Below are positions 35,392 to 44,448 of a stretch of 64,000 nucleotides of DNA, in pieces (the stretch's first letter is position 1; each line of letters begins with the position of its first letter). Origin of the DNA: Croceimicrobium sp965279135 (GTDB lineage Bacteria; Bacteroidota; Bacteroidia; Flavobacteriales; Schleiferiaceae); contig OZ257133.1 of the NCBI GenBank assembly GCA_965279135.1, positions 2,170,001-2,234,000 of the forward strand, read 5' to 3'. Position numbers and translations under genes: made by a program. The notes under the pieces were generated by a model, which made no database searches, had not been told where the DNA came from, and saw nothing but the letters and a program-made list of their open reading frames with translations.

Positions 35392-35989
35392 GAATTAATT
35401 TGGGTAGTTCTTTTTGGACAGGAACCGAAAAGCGAATTCCTCCGGTACCTAGTACTTTTTCATAAAAATGAATTTGCCCCGCTTCCTTACGAGGTTTTGG
35501 GCTATCTGAAAAATCAAAAGCAATTAGAACGCTTTGATACGGCTTTAGATTATTACCTCTTTCAAAATGAAATGAGGCCACGGATAAAGTATCTCGATTG
35601 GTGATAAACTGCATATCCTGCTTAGGGAAAGACATAAAATATTGTAGCCGCCTATTGAACTCTTCCTGGTTCTCAATTTGATGTAATAAAAAATCCTTGG
35701 TACCAGGAGCTTCAAATCGCATCTCAAAAAAGCGAAAGCCTTCTTGATCGGCCAACTGCGATTTAAATGCATCAAGATTGAATTGTTTTCGGGCTTGTCC
35801 TTCAATTGCAACTATTTCTGAAGGTTTTTCAACGAGGGATACATCAAAGCCTCCAAAGTTCTCTTTAATGATAAAATCCTCCTGGCTTTCGTAATACCAA
35901 GTTCGAAACTCAAGAGGTTTGAGTTCTTTAGTACAAGAACCCAACAAAAGAGTAAGACAAAAAATCTGAACGAAATAGCGAAGTTTCAT
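35372..35989 (-). CDS. Lipoprotein, first gene of the Rhs operon
   Basis: 205 aa with a lipoprotein signal (YFVQIFCLTLLLGSCTKE, lipobox LLGSC). The mature part is acidic/aromatic (LEFRTWYYESQEDFIIKENF, ERGNNLKPYQSVLIAFDF) and has no recognised family. Its 3' end overlaps the start of the 2,295-aa gene by 20 bases. As the leading gene of an operon of exported proteins, it may anchor the Rhs assembly at the outer membrane. The function is unknown. Confidence 0.65.
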   Translation of the reverse strand: MKLRYFVQIFCLTLLLGSCTKELKPLEFRTWYYESQEDFIIKENFGGFDVSLVEKPSEIVAIEGQARKQFNLDAFKSQLADQEGFRFFEMRFEAPGTKDFLLHQIENQEEFNRRLQYFMSFPKQDMQFITNRDTLSVASFHFERGNNLKPYQSVLIAFDFSDSPKPRKEAGQIHFYEKVLGTGGIRFSVPVQKELPKLILDYDSE

Positions 35990-36201
35990 ACGGATAATTT
36001 GCTCGAAAGTCGTAGAAGATCAGGAGTTGGCTTAGGACAAAAGTTTTTAGTTAGGAAGTGAATTGGTTTTTAGAGACTTAGAAGAGAGATATGGGATTCG
36101 AGATTTGAATTTGTCTTTTGAAATGTTGGTTTGAATAGTTACCGTAGCTCGGGAAACCTAAGTAAGGCATTAAGCGGAAAATACCTTCGAGATTATTAGG
36201 C

Positions 36202-36230
36202 AAAAAAAAACGACCCCATAATGGGGCCGT
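36202..36230 (-). terminator. Rho-independent terminator after the Ig-like protein gene
   Basis: On the minus strand CGGCCCCAT and ATGGGGTCG form a stem followed by TTTTTTTTT. It separates the 36258-38012 gene from the Rhs operon, which therefore needs its own promoter between about 35990 and 36200. I could not identify that promoter with confidence. Confidence 0.8.
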
Positions 36231-36257
36231 TAGATAATAAAGCTAAAGAGCTATAAA

Positions 36258-38012
36258 CTATTTCTCAATCGCGAATTGGAAAGTCTCTTCGCTGTAGTTC
36301 CCTAGCTTATCAGTGGCTTTTACTTTTACAGTATATACCTGCTCTGAGGTAAACTTGTTTAACTCTGAAATATCCAGTGTGCGAGGATCAGAGTAATAAC
36401 GGAAAGGCTCGCCATTAATACTGTACTCAATTTTATCGGTACCTACCTTAACATCGGTTGCACCCAGATAGAGACGGGTATAATTAGGATAAACTTTTAC
36501 GGTTTTACCGTCAACGGATTGAGTGCCTACCTCCTCAATACTGAAGTGGTGGTAAATTACCGGTGGCGTATTATCTACATGCGCCTTACTGGTTTTGAAG
36601 GCCTCTTCATTATTAACACAGTCGGTTGACTTGAAGTTTAAAGTATGTGGACCTTCGTTTGGAACTGTATAAGCACTACTGTAAGTAGATTCCGAACCAT
36701 TGTCAATTTTGTAAACCGTCTTAACTACTCCCGAGGCATTATCTCTGGCACTTAATCTAACCGGAGTATTGCTGGTGATAAAAAGCTCACCTTGCTTAAA
36801 GAATTGGGGTGAACCGTAGCTAATGCTGGTACTAGGAGCTTTGTTATCCAAATAGTAAGTCTTGCGACTGATGCTGCTGGTATTGTTCACCTTATCGGTA
36901 GCTCTGAATCTTACGGTAACCAAACCATTCTTGTTTGGAAGGTTTAAAGCATTGTTGAAAGTACTGTATCCCCCGCCATCAATAGAGTATTCGATAGACT
37001 GCACACCAGACTTATTATCAGTAGAGCTTAGATTGAATTTAGAACGTTCGCTGATGTAATCGTATCCCTTCTCGCAAAGATCACCCTGGATTGCAATATT
37101 GGTTACGGGAGCAATACGATCTAAGTAGAACTTATAAGTATTCTCGTTTTCGGTATTTCGCACATTGTCTTCACTGTACCAATTGAAAGTATGCTCTCCA
37201 TCGCTTAGGGAAGCTAGTGACACGTTTGTACCATAACGCTTGCGACCTCCATCAAAGGAATAAGAAGTAAAATTTACACCACTCAAGGCATCAGTTGGTG
37301 ATAAGCTAAAAGTTGAACGAGCAGAAAAGATATCGCCGCTTTGGTCCCCATTCTTGCTCATAGAAGTTGAAGGTGAAGTCAAGTCCACAGTGAAGTTACT
37401 GCTGCGGTCATTTTCCTGGTTTCCCACCATATCACTACTCGCATAGGTGATTTTTTGAGCACCTTCTTTATTCATAGCCACACCACTATTATAAGCGGAT
37501 TTTACACCATTTAAGGTGTAAGAGGTTTCCTTCACACCGGAGACACCAGTTTTAGATACGCCACTGCCATCAAAAGCAACCCCATCTGAAGAGGAAAGAC
37601 TCATAGTTAGACCTTTTCCGAAGTAGGTAATACCTCCCGATACATAGCGTGGTGCTCCCCTTAAGCTTATTGAAGTCCTGGGTGCTTTTCCATCGCAGTA
37701 AATCTCCATCATTACCTCACGCTGGGGAACAACAGGTCTGCCTGTTTCGGGGTCAACCGCCCATTTGGAACGTATATAGTTTACACCTTCTGTATCAAGA
37801 TACATTGGATTTGCGTCAGAAGCATTTTGCTCGCTCTTTAAATCATATGCCTGACCATTAGGAGCGGTCTTGAATTGCATATAGATTGGTAAAGCTTTGT
37901 TGACATAAGTACGACCACTTTCTTGATGAACGCTTGGAGCATTTTGAGCCAAGGCAATTGAAACCATCAAAGAGAAGATCGCAATAATGGCTGGTCTGAA
38001 ATTTTGTTTCAT
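36258..38012 (-). CDS. Exported repeat protein with OmpL47/Ig-like domains
   Basis: About 584 aa from the ATG at 38012, which gives a clean signal peptide (AIIAIFSLMVSIALAQNAPS); an ATG six codons earlier is possible. The body has four to five similar beta domains of about 90 residues, each with a pattern such as SGVQSIEYSIDGGGYSTF, GLVTVRFRATDKVNNTSSIS or DVKVGTDKIEYSINGEPFRY, as in OmpL47-type Ig-like repeats. It is cell-surface or periplasmic. It is transcribed alone, with a terminator behind it. Proximity to the Rhs operon may be coincidental. Confidence 0.75.
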   Translation of the reverse strand: MKQNFRPAIIAIFSLMVSIALAQNAPSVHQESGRTYVNKALPIYMQFKTAPNGQAYDLKSEQNASDANPMYLDTEGVNYIRSKWAVDPETGRPVVPQREVMMEIYCDGKAPRTSISLRGAPRYVSGGITYFGKGLTMSLSSSDGVAFDGSGVSKTGVSGVKETSYTLNGVKSAYNSGVAMNKEGAQKITYASSDMVGNQENDRSSNFTVDLTSPSTSMSKNGDQSGDIFSARSTFSLSPTDALSGVNFTSYSFDGGRKRYGTNVSLASLSDGEHTFNWYSEDNVRNTENENTYKFYLDRIAPVTNIAIQGDLCEKGYDYISERSKFNLSSTDNKSGVQSIEYSIDGGGYSTFNNALNLPNKNGLVTVRFRATDKVNNTSSISRKTYYLDNKAPSTSISYGSPQFFKQGELFITSNTPVRLSARDNASGVVKTVYKIDNGSESTYSSAYTVPNEGPHTLNFKSTDCVNNEEAFKTSKAHVDNTPPVIYHHFSIEEVGTQSVDGKTVKVYPNYTRLYLGATDVKVGTDKIEYSINGEPFRYYSDPRTLDISELNKFTSEQVYTVKVKATDKLGNYSEETFQFAIEK

Positions 38013-38226
38013 TGTTGGGAAATTTGCCATTAAAATACAATAAGTCTTTAAGGCTCAATTTATCTGAGTCTGAAATCTTTAAAAAATGTTGATATGTAAA
38101 AATTGCAGCCCCTAAAGTTTAACCAAAAAATGACAGTTAGTTGCATTCGATAGGCGCTATAATTCTGCGCCTATCAAGGACTGAACAATAGAATGCAAAT
38201 TAGAAATCTGAACTGTCTAGTTTCAC

Positions 38227-38886
38227 TTACCTGAAGAGTCCATTCCCCTTTGATTTTGGAAGTCGCCAAATAAGTCCGCTATTTAGACTAGAAAATCGGC
38301 TAAAAGTGTTCGTACCAAAGAATTGAGTGTACTCAGCACTTAGACGAAAAAATAAACTAGATTTTCTTCCTAGCCTTTTATCATAGGCTAGATGAATTTG
38401 AGCACCCGGAATGAAAGCGTCAAATTGGGGTTCCGAATCTACATCAAACTCCCTCCCTCTAGAAGTAACAGTTCCTTGCAGAAAAGTTGCCCAAGAAGGC
38501 CCGAATGAGGCTACAATTCGATCATGACGTAGATCAAATGGCTCCCAACCAATCATTACAGAATATATTAAGTATTCCCTTTGAGATGAATACAAATAAG
38601 AGGCTGAACCGTCTAGTGGTTCAATCATTTGCTGAATGGAATTCCCAATATATGCGAAGTTAAAAGTCCATAAGATATTGTCTAAATTATTGTGGTAAAC
38701 GGAGAAATGGACTTGGGCTCCCCAGCCCAAGTCATTCCTAAAGTCAGGATCAAGATTATTAACCTCTCGAATTAGATATGACCCTTTTCCTAACAAACCA
38801 ATATCTCTGTTTACTTGAGAGTAAGATTCTGTGGGGAGAAAAAAGGCTATTGCCAATAGACCTAATGAGAAAAGTTTAAACTTCAT
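38227..38886 (-). CDS. Outer-membrane beta-barrel-like protein
   Basis: 219 aa with a signal peptide (FKLFSLGLLAIAFFLPTESYS) and alternating hydrophobic strands ending in an aromatic-rich C-terminus (SLFFRLSAEYTQFFGTNTF, SGLIWRLPKSKGNGLFR). It looks like an 8- to 10-strand outer-membrane barrel. It is the last gene of a four-gene minus-strand run; 30 bp separate it from the T9SS cargo gene. A specific function cannot be assigned. Confidence 0.6.
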   Translation of the reverse strand: MKFKLFSLGLLAIAFFLPTESYSQVNRDIGLLGKGSYLIREVNNLDPDFRNDLGWGAQVHFSVYHNNLDNILWTFNFAYIGNSIQQMIEPLDGSASYLYSSQREYLIYSVMIGWEPFDLRHDRIVASFGPSWATFLQGTVTSRGREFDVDSEPQFDAFIPGAQIHLAYDKRLGRKSSLFFRLSAEYTQFFGTNTFSRFSSLNSGLIWRLPKSKGNGLFR

Positions 38887-38916
38887 CTTTTATCAAATCT
38901 TAAAAAACTGAAACTG

Positions 38917-41349
38917 TTACTTCACCCAGATTTTTTCTGTAGTTCTCAATGGTCCAGCCTCCACGTTTAGAAGATACATCCCTGGAGTCAACATCCTTGT
39001 ATCGAGAATGAATCGAGCATCCTCTTTCTGAAGCGAATTGTTTAAAATTACAATTCTCCCAGACATATCTTGAACGTAAACCCCGATCTCATTAACCTCA
39101 CTAAAATAGGAGGACAATGATATGTTTAGATAATCTGTAGCTGGATTTGGAAAAGTAAGTATCTCCATCAACGGCTCAGAGCTAGCGCCCAATGGAATGG
39201 TTTGATCGGGTCGTTTAAGGAGCAAGTCTTTCTGACCCTGATACTCTGCACTGTTGCAAACGGTGCTAATTTGATTATTTGTAGCTAAAGGAATTGGTGC
39301 ATTGCATTCCATTCCAATTGCACTTATTTGTAAAGTAGTTTTTGGAAGTATTTCAGAGCTAGGTAACACCTCTATGCCTTGTCCGGCTATATAGTCAGTT
39401 ATACCATTGTTTACCGCTGGAGTCGAAGAGCTAATAGTAGCATTAGATACTTCAATAGTTTCAACAGCTCTTTCATCAAGATCAAATGATCCATTGGAAA
39501 CAACCACATTATTGCCAGCCAGATGAAAACCAAATTCAAGATCTTCAAACTCTACTTTAGATGACCAATCATAAGTTGAAGTTCTATTAAGAGGAATACT
39601 TGGATGCGGAGGATGGTACTCTACATCTTCTACCAAGTCTGGTCCATAAGTATAGTTAACCGTTTCCAGATCCGTATCCCAGGTTGCTTTATGCAGATAA
39701 GTCCCCCCATTACTGCTCTTAAAGACCATAATTGTTGAAACCTTTACATCTACATCTTGATGGGTAGTCAGTGTTAAGTTACTACCTGTAATCCGGCTTA
39801 TATCAACGGACAAAAAACGATTTTGAGCGCATGCTACAGGAACTAATGGAGAGACCCAGGTGTCGTTATCAATCTCAGCTCCTTCCATATTGCCAACAAA
39901 GTTTGAGGTCCCGCTCTTTTTATAAGTGAGTTGAAGATATGCCTCACTAAGGGTGAGTCCTGAAGCAGGGTTCACCGCTATCTGTATTGAGTTGGGGTTA
40001 AATGTAAAACCTCGTCTAATCGTCTGACTTGTAGTAACCAAAGGTAAAGGAGTCATAGTAAGATCATCAAGTTGTGATTCTTCATATTCCGAAACTTTCC
40101 CTCGCCACATTCTAACCTTGGGCTTCTCAAGTAAAGTATATACTCCTAATATCTCATTGTAGAAAGGGTAGCGCCCGTCATCATAGGTGCCATTCACAGG
40201 AGTGAACTGCGATCCAGGAGTATAATAAAGATTATTTATGTAATTAAATGATGAAGAAATGGTTCCCGCAAACTCATGTTCCAATTGAATAGCCATTGGC
40301 GGAAATTTGGTTTCATCCTTTTTACCACCTCCTATAAAAAAGTCAATGATCCCCAAGGCCTCAGAAATGTAAGGGACATACTTTAAAAACTTGAAGTTGT
40401 CTGTTAAAAAACCGGCTATACCTGTAATCCCGGTCTTAATCTTGCCTTCATCGTTAGTTCCAGTAGCAGAATTATCAGCATCGGATTTGAAATCGCTGTA
40501 TAACTTATATCCCTTTTTACCTGCGTCAATTAAACCTCCACCTTTTTTTACAGAGCCATAGAAACCAGACCAATTATCTGTACTTGGAGTTGCAGGGTCA
40601 GACTTCTCAGCCATAGTGATCGTCCCAGAGCTAGTCCCTGTCAATTGAATATTGGCTTGGTCGATTAAATTGACTCGGAATCGAAAATTGCTTATCGCAT
40701 TTGGATCACCAACTGGTGGCTGGCAAGTACATGGGTCATAATTAACCGGAAAGTCCGCATAATGCCAAAGCTTTGAACCTGGCCCTCCATTTGTATATTC
40801 CTGAGTATTGGAAACAACAATACTGGGGTCAAAATATTTCAAAGGCTGTTGAATTTTCGAAATAGAAGCTAACAGTGCACTGTTGTATGCCCCTGTCATC
40901 GATAGCTCTACCTCTACAAGGTTTCCGGGATTTAATTGATCAATAGCCACGAAAACCCTAATTATGGATCTGTATTTATTATACAGAATAATAAACAATT
41001 GACCAGAAATTAAGCCCGATGGCAGGATGGTACCATTTCGGTCCTTCCCAATATCAAGATATAATAACTCCCAACCATCTTCAGGTAAATAATCTCCAGA
41101 ACCTTGCAGATTGGTTACCCCCCCACTATTGGTATAATAGGGGTTCACCTGACTAGTAATTGCACCACCTGAAAAGTGGACATCATAAGTCCCGTCCCTC
41201 CAATCGAAGAAGCTGATGTTATTAGGATGCAAAGTGTTAACCGGTTGACCCGGATCAGTTGATATCCCGTTTGGCGGACAAGGCGGACCCTGCGCTCTTA
41301 CAAAGGGATTCAAGAGAATTAGAAATAGAATTAGATATAAATATTTCAT
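38917..41349 (-). CDS. Secreted protein with T9SS type A C-terminal sorting domain
   Basis: 810 aa. Signal peptide (YLYLILFLILLNPFVRAQG), a large unassigned ectodomain, and a C-terminal sorting domain: FPNPATDYLNISLSSYF, GVYVQDMSGRIVILNN, LDTRMLTPGMYLLNVEAG and a terminal K (RTTEKIWVK). That domain directs export through the type IX system and attachment to the cell surface. The gene lies 3 bp from the next gene upstream, so the two are co-transcribed. The substrate or role of the ectodomain is not recognisable. Confidence 0.85.
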   Translation of the reverse strand: MKYLYLILFLILLNPFVRAQGPPCPPNGISTDPGQPVNTLHPNNISFFDWRDGTYDVHFSGGAITSQVNPYYTNSGGVTNLQGSGDYLPEDGWELLYLDIGKDRNGTILPSGLISGQLFIILYNKYRSIIRVFVAIDQLNPGNLVEVELSMTGAYNSALLASISKIQQPLKYFDPSIVVSNTQEYTNGGPGSKLWHYADFPVNYDPCTCQPPVGDPNAISNFRFRVNLIDQANIQLTGTSSGTITMAEKSDPATPSTDNWSGFYGSVKKGGGLIDAGKKGYKLYSDFKSDADNSATGTNDEGKIKTGITGIAGFLTDNFKFLKYVPYISEALGIIDFFIGGGKKDETKFPPMAIQLEHEFAGTISSSFNYINNLYYTPGSQFTPVNGTYDDGRYPFYNEILGVYTLLEKPKVRMWRGKVSEYEESQLDDLTMTPLPLVTTSQTIRRGFTFNPNSIQIAVNPASGLTLSEAYLQLTYKKSGTSNFVGNMEGAEIDNDTWVSPLVPVACAQNRFLSVDISRITGSNLTLTTHQDVDVKVSTIMVFKSSNGGTYLHKATWDTDLETVNYTYGPDLVEDVEYHPPHPSIPLNRTSTYDWSSKVEFEDLEFGFHLAGNNVVVSNGSFDLDERAVETIEVSNATISSSTPAVNNGITDYIAGQGIEVLPSSEILPKTTLQISAIGMECNAPIPLATNNQISTVCNSAEYQGQKDLLLKRPDQTIPLGASSEPLMEILTFPNPATDYLNISLSSYFSEVNEIGVYVQDMSGRIVILNNSLQKEDARFILDTRMLTPGMYLLNVEAGPLRTTEKIWVK

Positions 41350-41352
41350 CTT

Positions 41353-42225
41353 TTAATATGTTTTTTGTCCTTTAAAGAAATCATTGACATAAGGATCATC
41401 AAGAACAGACCAGTAACAAGTATCCGTAGGTTGAGAAGCATAGGTCCCAAGATCCATATTTAGCTCATTGCTTTCGTCTACTACACCAAAGGCACTTAGG
41501 CCTTCACAACAGCCAATCTTAGTTCCTCTGGTATTTAAGTAAAAACTTCGATAACCGAAATACAGCCCACCACCGAAAGAAACATCTTCCAAATCGCATT
41601 GTGAAGTAATTCCCTTCACGCGATAATGTGGAAGGTTATGCATACCCTGTTGGATAGAAATCTCGATGAAACGAGGATTTATAGGATCGCTGTTAAGGTA
41701 TCCGCTAAATCTTGAAAACACCAATGATTCCTCTCTTGGAACTACGCTTACAATCCTACTGTAACTTGCCGTATCTTTTTGATCAGGAAAGCAATGTTTA
41801 TCTGATTGCTTGTAGGCTTTTAAGGTAACTTTAATTTGATTTCCTGCATGAATTGAACCAAATGCCAGGCGAACAACTTTGCCAGTGCGAACCGTAGTAT
41901 CGTTACCAATCTGCCACTCATAATAATCAGCTTCATAAGTAGCCTCAAATTGAACAACCCCACCCGAAATCACGGTATCAGTCTGTACCTTTTTTGATTC
42001 AAAACCATCTGCACTAAGCTTTGGTAGCACAGCAAGTTGCTCATAGATATTAAAATGAGCATTGGCTTGGCTTATATCACAACAAGGCTCGTAGTTCCCA
42101 CAGTCAATATCGCAAGGATTATCGCATTTACTGCAACTACTTAGATAGAAAAAAGCAGGGACTATTAAAACGAATACGCGGAATGGCCTTAAAATCGGTC
42201 CAATTAAAAACCTATTCTTAGACAT
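41353..42225 (-). CDS. Cys-rich lipoprotein with PKD-like domain
   Basis: 290 aa with a lipoprotein signal (VFVLIVPAFFYLSSCSKC) followed by a cysteine cluster (CDNPCDIDCGNYEPCCD). A beta domain at about residues 70-160 (SGGVVQFEATYEADYYEWQI, KVTLKAYKQSDKHC) has the spacing of PKD-like Ig folds. Its ATG shares a base with the upstream stop codon, so it is coupled to the tail-fibre-like gene. The function is unknown. Confidence 0.6.
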   Translation of the reverse strand: MSKNRFLIGPILRPFRVFVLIVPAFFYLSSCSKCDNPCDIDCGNYEPCCDISQANAHFNIYEQLAVLPKLSADGFESKKVQTDTVISGGVVQFEATYEADYYEWQIGNDTTVRTGKVVRLAFGSIHAGNQIKVTLKAYKQSDKHCFPDQKDTASYSRIVSVVPREESLVFSRFSGYLNSDPINPRFIEISIQQGMHNLPHYRVKGITSQCDLEDVSFGGGLYFGYRSFYLNTRGTKIGCCEGLSAFGVVDESNELNMDLGTYASQPTDTCYWSVLDDPYVNDFFKGQKTY

Positions 42226-43373
42226 TATTCAGCCGAGTCAGGATTTCTCTTCTCGAGTTCAATTATTCTAAGGGTAAGCTCCTCAATTTTCTCTAGTAGT
42301 ATCTTGTTCATTTCTGCCACATCAATCCCATTTTCAACAACCTCCGCGGCACTAGGTACTCCTGGTAAATGTTTATGCTCTTTAATGTAGGATTCAAGCT
42401 CGGTAGTGGACATCAGTTCGTACCCCTCTTCAAAAACATAATCCGCCCAACCGTTTTGGTCAGCAATATCTACTTTCACCTTTTCAGCTCGAATTCCACC
42501 CTGAACATACATTCTTAATTCAGGGGAATCATTAGGGGTTTCCCAGTTTAGCATAGGCCCAACATGGACAGTCCCAGCATTTGATACAGTAAAAACTCTT
42601 CCATTATTTAAAGTCGAGCCAGGAGGGTTTTGACCAGTTCTAATTTCCAAGGCATAATCGTTATTATTGAACCCGTTATTTTCAATTAGAAGACCTTGAA
42701 TTTGATTGGCTCCGGGGTCATTGGGATTAGCTAATTCACTTTTTATATGTAAAGCAGCAAGAGGGGTAGTAGTATTAATTCCTACTTTTTCATCGCTTAA
42801 AACCGTAAGTATTTTATTTACAGTACTTGGATTTGACCCATATCCAATAGAAAATGGCAGTGGTTCCGCTGTGTTCCAGTAGAGTAATGGCTCTACACTC
42901 TGACCCGAACTACTTATGTCAAATCCTAGTCTCAAGTAATCATTGTTAGTAGAGTACAATCCCATATTACTCTCTACAGATAACCTACTGAGAGCTGCAG
43001 CATTGAAACCAAAAATATCACCTAATGAGGTTTTACCAGTGACATCAATGTTCACGGTATTAATATTTGATGCAGTTTCAGTGCGCATTAAATTCCTAAA
43101 CACATAAGGCGTTGAACAGGTTTCTGGGCCTGGTTCCGACTCCATACCTATGTTCCCCTGGAGAGTATTCCCCAGATTGGAATTTACTAGGATAGCTGGT
43201 TTGCAATTAACTTGATTCGGATCATCGCTAATATGGAGCCTTGCATTAGGGCTTGCTTGATTAATCCCAACATTACTGTTTGGAGATGAATTAGATGATG
43301 GTAACCAGATTTGAGCATTAACAAAAGCAGTACTTAACATTAATGCACCGATAGCAAAAGTGATTTTTTTCAT
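42225..43373 (-). CDS. Exported tail-fibre-like protein
   Basis: 382 aa with a signal peptide (MKKITFAIGALMLSTAFVNA). The body has short beta repeats typical of Bacteroidota tail-fibre-like surface proteins (VGINQASPNARLHISDDP, KVGINTTTPLAALHIKSEL). The C-terminus has YEEHKHLPGVPSA-like sequence (YIKEHKHLPGVPSAAEV) and a short coiled coil (NKILLEKIEELTLRIIELEK) that would trimerise it. It lacks the catalytic Ser-Asp pair of S74 autoproteases as far as I can see. It is the first gene of the four-gene run and divergent from an XRE regulator. Confidence 0.7.
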   Translation of the reverse strand: MKKITFAIGALMLSTAFVNAQIWLPSSNSSPNSNVGINQASPNARLHISDDPNQVNCKPAILVNSNLGNTLQGNIGMESEPGPETCSTPYVFRNLMRTETASNINTVNIDVTGKTSLGDIFGFNAAALSRLSVESNMGLYSTNNDYLRLGFDISSSGQSVEPLLYWNTAEPLPFSIGYGSNPSTVNKILTVLSDEKVGINTTTPLAALHIKSELANPNDPGANQIQGLLIENNGFNNNDYALEIRTGQNPPGSTLNNGRVFTVSNAGTVHVGPMLNWETPNDSPELRMYVQGGIRAEKVKVDIADQNGWADYVFEEGYELMSTTELESYIKEHKHLPGVPSAAEVVENGIDVAEMNKILLEKIEELTLRIIELEKRNPDSAE

Positions 43374-43460
43374 GGTTTATTTTTTTGGATTACCTCAAAA
43401 CTAAATGCTGCAACAATGTGTTACCGGATTATTAATATTATTGAAAGGATAATTTAACCT

Positions 43461-43838
43461 ATGAAATCTACTTTGCTAAAACACATCCGATCTCGTCGGG
43501 AAGAGCTTGGATTTACCCAAGCTGATCTCGCATCGCTATTATGTCTTACTCCAGATGCCTATCGAAAAATCGAAAATGGGATTAACCCATTATCTATTTC
43601 TCGGCTGCTAAAAATCTGTGAACAACTGGACATAAGTTTAAAAAACTTCTTTATGAATACCGCCGAGGCCCACTCAAATAGAGATCTGCTCGAACTAGAA
43701 AATGATCGCTTAAAAAGTGAAATCAAAATCTTACAACAGGAGGTTTGGTTTCTTAGGGAGACCAATCATAAGCTTTTAGGGTCCATTAGCTTTACAAATC
43801 CAGTAACGGCGACTGTCCCGGAAGGGAACAATAATTAA
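43461..43838 (+). CDS. XRE-family regulator with coiled-coil tail
   Basis: 125 aa. HTH at residues 5-60 (IRSRREELGFTQADLASLL, DAYRKIENGINPLSISRLL), followed by a coiled coil (ELENDRLKSEIKILQQEV). It is divergent from the tail-fibre-like gene with an 87-bp shared upstream region, so it is a candidate regulator of that operon. This organisation is common for single-component regulators; no operator repeat is obvious. Confidence 0.8.
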   Translation: MKSTLLKHIRSRREELGFTQADLASLLCLTPDAYRKIENGINPLSISRLLKICEQLDISLKNFFMNTAEAHSNRDLLELENDRLKSEIKILQQEVWFLRETNHKLLGSISFTNPVTATVPEGNNN

Positions 43839-44200
43839 CGGTCATCTACTTATCTTCAATTGAAACCCTGGTTCCGAATTGCTTGGAACCTAAAAAACCT
43901 TATTCCAGCTTGTAGCAGAAAGGTCTGCATGCTAGAGGACGGCTTAGGGATTGTTTCAGTTTCACTTGGTTTCCCCTAGTGATTTGACACCAGGCTTCCT
44001 AAAACCCAGAAATCACTTGGCCCAGAAAACTAAAATCCTAACTCCTGGCTTTTCGCCAGGAAGTTGGGACGTTTGAGTGAGACTGAGATTACGCAGTGAT
44101 CCCATGTAGAGGGTTTCAGATAAAATCCAAGACTCGCTTTGCTCTCATGACATCTTCTATTCCCGTCTCTCACTCAAACAAGTTTGGCACAGCCCAGAAC
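43839..44200. other. Non-coding gap before the tRNA gene
   Basis: No ORF is supported. A short hairpin (CCTGGC ... GCCAGG near 44044-44060) lacks a T run, so I do not call it a terminator. Confidence 0.45.
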
Positions 44201-44230
44201 AAAAAATCCCGAATCTTGCGATTCAGGATT
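44201..44230 (-). terminator. Terminator of the tRNA-Ser gene
   Basis: On the minus strand AATCCTGAATC pairs with GATTCGGGATT around a GCAA loop and is followed by a T run. It starts eight bases after the tRNA 3' end. Confidence 0.8.
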
Positions 44231-44237
44231 TTATCTG

Positions 44238-44322
44238 CGGAGAGAGAGGGATTCGAACCCCCGGAGGTGTGACCCTCAATGGTTTTCAAGACCACCGCAT
44301 TCGACCACTCTGCCATCTCTCC
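44238..44322 (-). tRNA. tRNA-Ser (anticodon TGA)
   Basis: The 85-nt minus-strand sequence folds as a class II tRNA. The acceptor stem is GGAGAGA paired with TCTCTCC, with discriminator G. The anticodon loop CTTGAAA carries TGA, a long variable arm follows, and the T-loop is GGTTCGAATCC. CCA is not encoded. It reads UCA and other UCN serine codons. Its own terminator follows. Confidence 0.95.
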
Positions 44323-44448
44323 AAGTAAAAATCTGGATACTAGTTCCTGATTTTCGGGCTGCAAATGTAAAATATTTTTGAGGCTAGCAAACAACCTTTT
44401 GCTGCTTTTTCCGTCTATATTCGTAGATCAATCATTCTTGTTTTGACT

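Noticed and set aside
44184..44394. ORFs of 65 and 74 codons across the tRNA-Ser gene
   Set aside because: They read through a clear tRNA and its terminator, a common annotation artefact.
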